DNA of 64,000 nucleotides from an uncultured Actinomycetes bacterium (lineage in GTDB: Bacteria > Actinomycetota > Acidimicrobiia > Acidimicrobiales > RAAP-2), in contig CAIKAC010000013.1 of the NCBI GenBank assembly GCA_903825305.1, forward strand, positions 62,001 to 126,000, in the 5' to 3' direction. Shown one piece after another: positions 61,194 to 64,000 of this stretch. Position numbers and translations under genes: made by a program. The notes below the pieces were generated by a model. It was not told the origin of the DNA and made no database searches. It saw only the letters and a list, made by a program, of their open reading frames with translations. The first letter of the stretch is position 1, and every line of letters begins with the position of its first letter.

Positions 61194-62382
61194 TCCTGTG
61201 CTGCCCGAACATCTGCGAGTCGCCCTCGATGAAGCCCTCGAGCTGCGCGGGGGAGCGGTGGCGCTGAGCCAGCAAGGTTTTGACGAGATCATTGATGAAC
61301 TTGGGGTGGACGACGCTCATTTTCAGCCGATCGTGACCTATCTTGTCGAGCGCGGATATCGATTCGATGAAGGTGATGAGCTTGATGTGGCTGATGTTCC
61401 TCGCCTTCGCATGCAGCGTGGTGCTACGACGCCTGATGACGGCGTTTCGGCGTACCTCTCAGAAATCGGCGCGACGCCACTCTTGAGTCCAGACGACGAG
61501 GTTCGCTACGCCCGAGAAGTGCAACGAGGACTTGTGGCAAGTGAACGACTCGCGCTCCACGAAGCCTGTTTAGAGAGCGATGACGGTGCCGACGAGTCGC
61601 ATCTCTTAGATACTCATGAACTTCGACGACTCAAATCGCAAGTCCTAAGGGCGGAGCAAGGTCGTAATGAACTCATCCGGGCCAACCTTCGACTCGTGGT
61701 TTCGATTGCCAAGAAGTATCGAAACCGTGGCTTGGCTTTTCTTGATTTGATTCAAGAGGGAAATTTAGGACTCATGCGGGCCGTGGAGCGCTTCGACCCT
61801 GAGCGAGGGTTCAAACTCTCTACCTATGCCACCTGGTGGATCCGACAATCCATGATGCGAGCCATAGCCGATCAGGCGAGAACAATACGCATCCCGGTGC
61901 ACATGATGGAGCACATCACCCAGGTGGTAGCCACCCAACGCCGCCTCACTCAAGAACTCGGCCGAGATGCCACGGCCGAAGAAGTGGGCGCTGAACTCTC
62001 ACTGAGCGCGGAAAAGGTTCGAGAATTTCTCCGGCTCAACCAAAGCACCCTGAGTCTTGAACAGCCCATTGGTGAAGGCGATTACTCGCTGTCGGACACC
62101 ATCGAAGACATTGACGTCGATGGACCCGAGGAAGAAGCGGCGAAGCATTTGCTCGAAGAGACCCTCCACGGCGTCTTGGGGGATCTCGATGAGCGCGAAC
62201 GCATGGTGGTCGCCATGCGCTTTGGCCTCGGTGGCGCCAAGGCGGCCACGCTGGAAGAAGTGGGCAAAGAATTTGGCATTACTCGGGAGCGAGTGCGCCA
62301 GATTGAGGCCAAGACCATGGCCAAATTACGCCGCCCTGAGAATGCTGCGGCCTTGCGAGCATTTCTTGGCGTGGCTGATTAA
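61186..62382 (+). CDS. rpoD: RNA polymerase sigma factor, SigA/RpoD type
   Basis: A 398-residue principal-type sigma factor. Region 1.2 begins VSAYLSEIGATPLLSPDDEV; region 2 has NLRLVVSIAKKYRNRGLAF, LIQEGNLGLMRAVERFD and FKLSTYATWWIRQ; region 3 follows; region 4.2 ends GITRERVRQIEAKTMAKLR. It lacks the long acidic N-terminal extension of many actinobacterial SigA proteins. The GTG at 61186 overlapping the dnaG end is preferred. Whether this is the primary sigma or an alternative HrdB-like one cannot be settled here. Confidence 0.93.
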   Translation: MSDPVLPEHLRVALDEALELRGGAVALSQQGFDEIIDELGVDDAHFQPIVTYLVERGYRFDEGDELDVADVPRLRMQRGATTPDDGVSAYLSEIGATPLLSPDDEVRYAREVQRGLVASERLALHEACLESDDGADESHLLDTHELRRLKSQVLRAEQGRNELIRANLRLVVSIAKKYRNRGLAFLDLIQEGNLGLMRAVERFDPERGFKLSTYATWWIRQSMMRAIADQARTIRIPVHMMEHITQVVATQRRLTQELGRDATAEEVGAELSLSAEKVREFLRLNQSTLSLEQPIGEGDYSLSDTIEDIDVDGPEEEAAKHLLEETLHGVLGDLDERERMVVAMRFGLGGAKAATLEEVGKEFGITRERVRQIEAKTMAKLRRPENAAALRAFLGVAD

Positions 62383-62435
62383 TTGGCCCGGCGCCGAGAC
62401 CCCGGGGTGTGCCTGCTAGATTCAAGTCTCGTTAT

Positions 62436-62507
62436 TCCGAGGTAGCTCAATGGCAGAGCACGCGACTGTTAATCGTGTGGTTGAGAGTTCGAGTCTCTCC
62501 CTCGGAG
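62436..62507 (+). tRNA. tRNA-Asn (GTT anticodon)
   Basis: Acceptor TCCGAGG pairs with CCTCGGA, D arm GCTC-AATGGCA-GAGC, anticodon stem with loop CTGTTAA giving anticodon GTT, and T arm GAGAG-TTCGAGT-CTCTC. The discriminator is G and CCA is not encoded. It lies 53 bases after the sigma factor gene. Confidence 0.95.
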
Positions 62508-62550
62508 CGCAGTATTGATGGTCCTGAGGGACCATTGCCGGAGGGGGACT

Positions 62551-62811
62551 ATGGCTGAGACTGACGACAAACGTTGGTTTACCCGATCGGAAACCTTTCC
62601 CGGGCTTCGCATCCTCACCTGGCAAGGCAAAGTCGCATTTTGGCTCTACGCATTTTTGGTCGTGGTCGCCATTGCGATTTATGTCGGCTCCAACCTCGGA
62701 CTCATGGTCTTTGTTGTGGCCTTTTACACGGCGGTCTTTTTCGGCATCGTCCTCGTCAAGTCCGACATCAGGCCGCCAGAGCCGCCCTCACATGACGATG
62801 GAGAGCGCTAG
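62551..62811 (+). CDS. Small membrane protein
   Basis: An 86-residue protein with a polar, tryptophan-containing N-terminus (FPGLRILTWQGKV) and two membrane helices (FWLYAFLVVVAIAIYVGS and LMVFVVAFYTAVFFGIVLV), then a short acidic tail. The ATG at 62551 has a GGAGGGGG ribosome site, so the longer frame to 62515, which would run into the tRNA, is not needed. Family not recognised. It overlaps the next, convergent gene by four bases. Confidence 0.75.
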   Translation: MAETDDKRWFTRSETFPGLRILTWQGKVAFWLYAFLVVVAIAIYVGSNLGLMVFVVAFYTAVFFGIVLVKSDIRPPEPPSHDDGER

Positions 62812-63893
62812 CAGCCAGTTCCGCTCAGGATGATAGGCTGCGCGGTTACCCTGCCGTGTGAAAGGCCTGGAGTGCCTACCGAACAGGTCCAGGCGTTGGG
62901 TTGTGCCATCACACTAAAGAAGTCTCGTTGGGAACTGGTGAAATACTGAGCGGGATCGTGGTGGAAGCCGGGAAGTTCAAATGAATAGCTCGGACGGCGT
63001 TGGTGCATCGGAGATGAAAACAGACCGATACTCGGCCAATCTGGATTGATGTCAAGCTGCATGCCCGTCACAATGCCAGCCGCGATTTCCGCCTGGGCGA
63101 GCTGCGAGGGCAAGGTTCCATTCATCGTCGCCACGTAGATCACGTTGCCTTTGGCATCCAGGCCGAGCCCCGAACGGGGCTGGGCTCCAATAGATGCCAG
63201 CGTGGCTCCCCAGTTGCCCCAAGCAGGGTTTGCTGCCAGAGCCGTGAGTTTGGCGCCGGCCACCAAGAGAGGAAGGTTCTGACGGCATGAAATTGCAGCG
63301 AATTTCTTGGTGGGCAACCCAGCCCCCCAGGCAGCAATTTTGAGTTGCCCAAGGTTATTGATGCACGCGGTGGCCATTCCGGGAACCATCGCCTCTAAGA
63401 CTTGGCCGTCCATGATGACGCCACCAGCGTTGGCGTTGGCTTTAAAACCACCGTTGAATGCTGCGAGGACACCGACGCGCAATTCTCCATCAGAGAGTTG
63501 CGGCTTGGCGTCGGCAGGCACATTGGTGGCGGATCCCGGGGGATCAATGGTGCCACCGTGGAGGTGAAAGGCCACCGTTCGGCTCCGAAAGCGAACCGCC
63601 GTAAAGCTGATACCCGGGTACACAATGGTCTGGCGATCCACCATGACGCCACGGGCCGATCGGGCGACCACCTTCCACCCACGTTGGGGCAGCTCAAGAG
63701 GCTGGGGTGCGATGGTCGTGGAAGTCGTGGATGAACCCGTTGGAATGGTGCTCGACGGACTTGAGGTAGTTGGCTGAGAACTCGAGGGACTCGCAGCTCG
63801 CACGGTTGCATCAGCTGAGTCCATGGTGCTGACTAGGGCCAGCGAGGAACTCGCTACGACGAGCGTGGCGAGGGTTGTTAGCAACTTCTTCAT
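62808..63893 (-). CDS. Secreted phosphodiester-glycosidase-family protein (NAGPA-like)
   Basis: About 361 residues. A signal peptide (MKKLLTTLATLVVASSSLALV) is followed by a Ser/Thr/Pro-rich linker and a domain with VLAAFNGGFKANANAGGV, GLGLDAKGNVIYVA and GIVTGMQLDINPDWPS, the pattern of the phosphodiester glycosidase (NAGPA) family, which releases N-acetylglucosamine from phosphodiesters. The ATG at 63893 gives a proper signal peptide; the frame continues to 63968. Ribosome site weak. The exact activity is uncertain; it may act on cell-wall polymers. Confidence 0.8.
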   Translation of the reverse strand: MKKLLTTLATLVVASSSLALVSTMDSADATVRAASPSSSQPTTSSPSSTIPTGSSTTSTTIAPQPLELPQRGWKVVARSARGVMVDRQTIVYPGISFTAVRFRSRTVAFHLHGGTIDPPGSATNVPADAKPQLSDGELRVGVLAAFNGGFKANANAGGVIMDGQVLEAMVPGMATACINNLGQLKIAAWGAGLPTKKFAAISCRQNLPLLVAGAKLTALAANPAWGNWGATLASIGAQPRSGLGLDAKGNVIYVATMNGTLPSQLAQAEIAAGIVTGMQLDINPDWPSIGLFSSPMHQRRPSYSFELPGFHHDPAQYFTSSQRDFFSVMAQPNAWTCSVGTPGLSHGRVTAQPIILSGTGC

Positions 63894-64000
63894 TGGAAAT
63901 CCAATCGTGGTGGAGGCGAGGCAACCGTCAAGGGTAGTGGTGCCCGCCAGGCCAGCGATGTCGCCCATGATCGGCAGGGGGCGCTCTTGGATCGACCTCT

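Noticed and set aside
1-64000. CRISPR arrays, insertion sequences, integrases, rRNA, SRP RNA, riboswitches
   Set aside because: None recognised on reading both strands; no transposase, integrase or Cas protein appears among the translated frames.

Overview
The window looks like the chromosome of an actinobacterium, most likely of the class Acidimicrobiia (inference; no rRNA is present to prove it). Pointers are an F420-type LLM oxidoreductase, acyl-CoA synthetase/dehydrogenase/hydratase genes, an MpaB-type (DUF2236) oxygenase, a mycobacterial FolP2-type dihydropteroate synthase homologue, a PAC2 protein, a DrrA/B-type ABC exporter, an LPXTG surface protein, moderate-to-high GC, and many genes whose start codon lies only 6-10 bases after a TANNNT -10 box, which implies leaderless transcripts. 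There is no rRNA operon, CRISPR array, insertion sequence or prophage that I can see.

Layout. 0-12.6 kb is metabolic: the end of a phosphohexomutase, a Trm112-like protein, an acyl-CoA synthetase, an archaeal-type riboflavin synthase, an acyl-CoA dehydrogenase, an SDR, an LLM oxidoreductase, PPK2, an aquaporin, an enoyl-CoA hydratase, a DEAD-box helicase, an MpaB-like protein, a nitrilase-family amidase and one unknown. 12.7-23.8 kb is a cell-surface glycan or peptide-modification locus: a nucleotidyltransferase-5 protein with an extra C-terminal domain, three GT2 glycosyltransferases, an HprK-related kinase, a PqqD-domain protein with an unusual tail, a large two-domain glycosyltransferase, an FkbM methyltransferase, and the UDP-glucose dehydrogenase/UDP-xylose synthase pair that would supply UDP-glucuronate and UDP-xylose. 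24-28 kb is a same-strand accessory run: secreted phospholipase-D-like protein, membrane J-domain protein with an extracytoplasmic Cys domain, vWA protein, small HTH protein and two tiny membrane proteins. 28-32 kb holds a secreted GH3 hydrolase, small membrane proteins and an LPATG-anchored beta-propeller/FN3 protein.

32-64 kb is mostly housekeeping: tRNA-Ala, leuS, a YgjP-like metalloprotease, PAC2, a phosphotransferase, a thioredoxin-TPR protein, folP2-like, holA, rpsT, lepA, then hrcA-dnaJ-rsmE-HIT-phoH-ybeY-corC-era as one tightly overlapping operon under a CIRCE operator, a DinG-type helicase, uppS-small membrane protein-recO-phr-hemW, glyS, an ABC exporter, a GT2, dnaG-sigma factor, tRNA-Asn, a small membrane protein and a secreted phosphodiester-glycosidase-family protein. 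Translation, chaperone, replication and RNA-quality functions cluster in the order familiar from actinobacteria, with hemW moved away from its frequent place beside lepA.

The best candidates for undescribed biology are the kinase-PqqD-nucleotidyltransferase glycan locus, the 24-28 kb J-domain/vWA/PLD run, and the archaeal-type riboflavin synthase.
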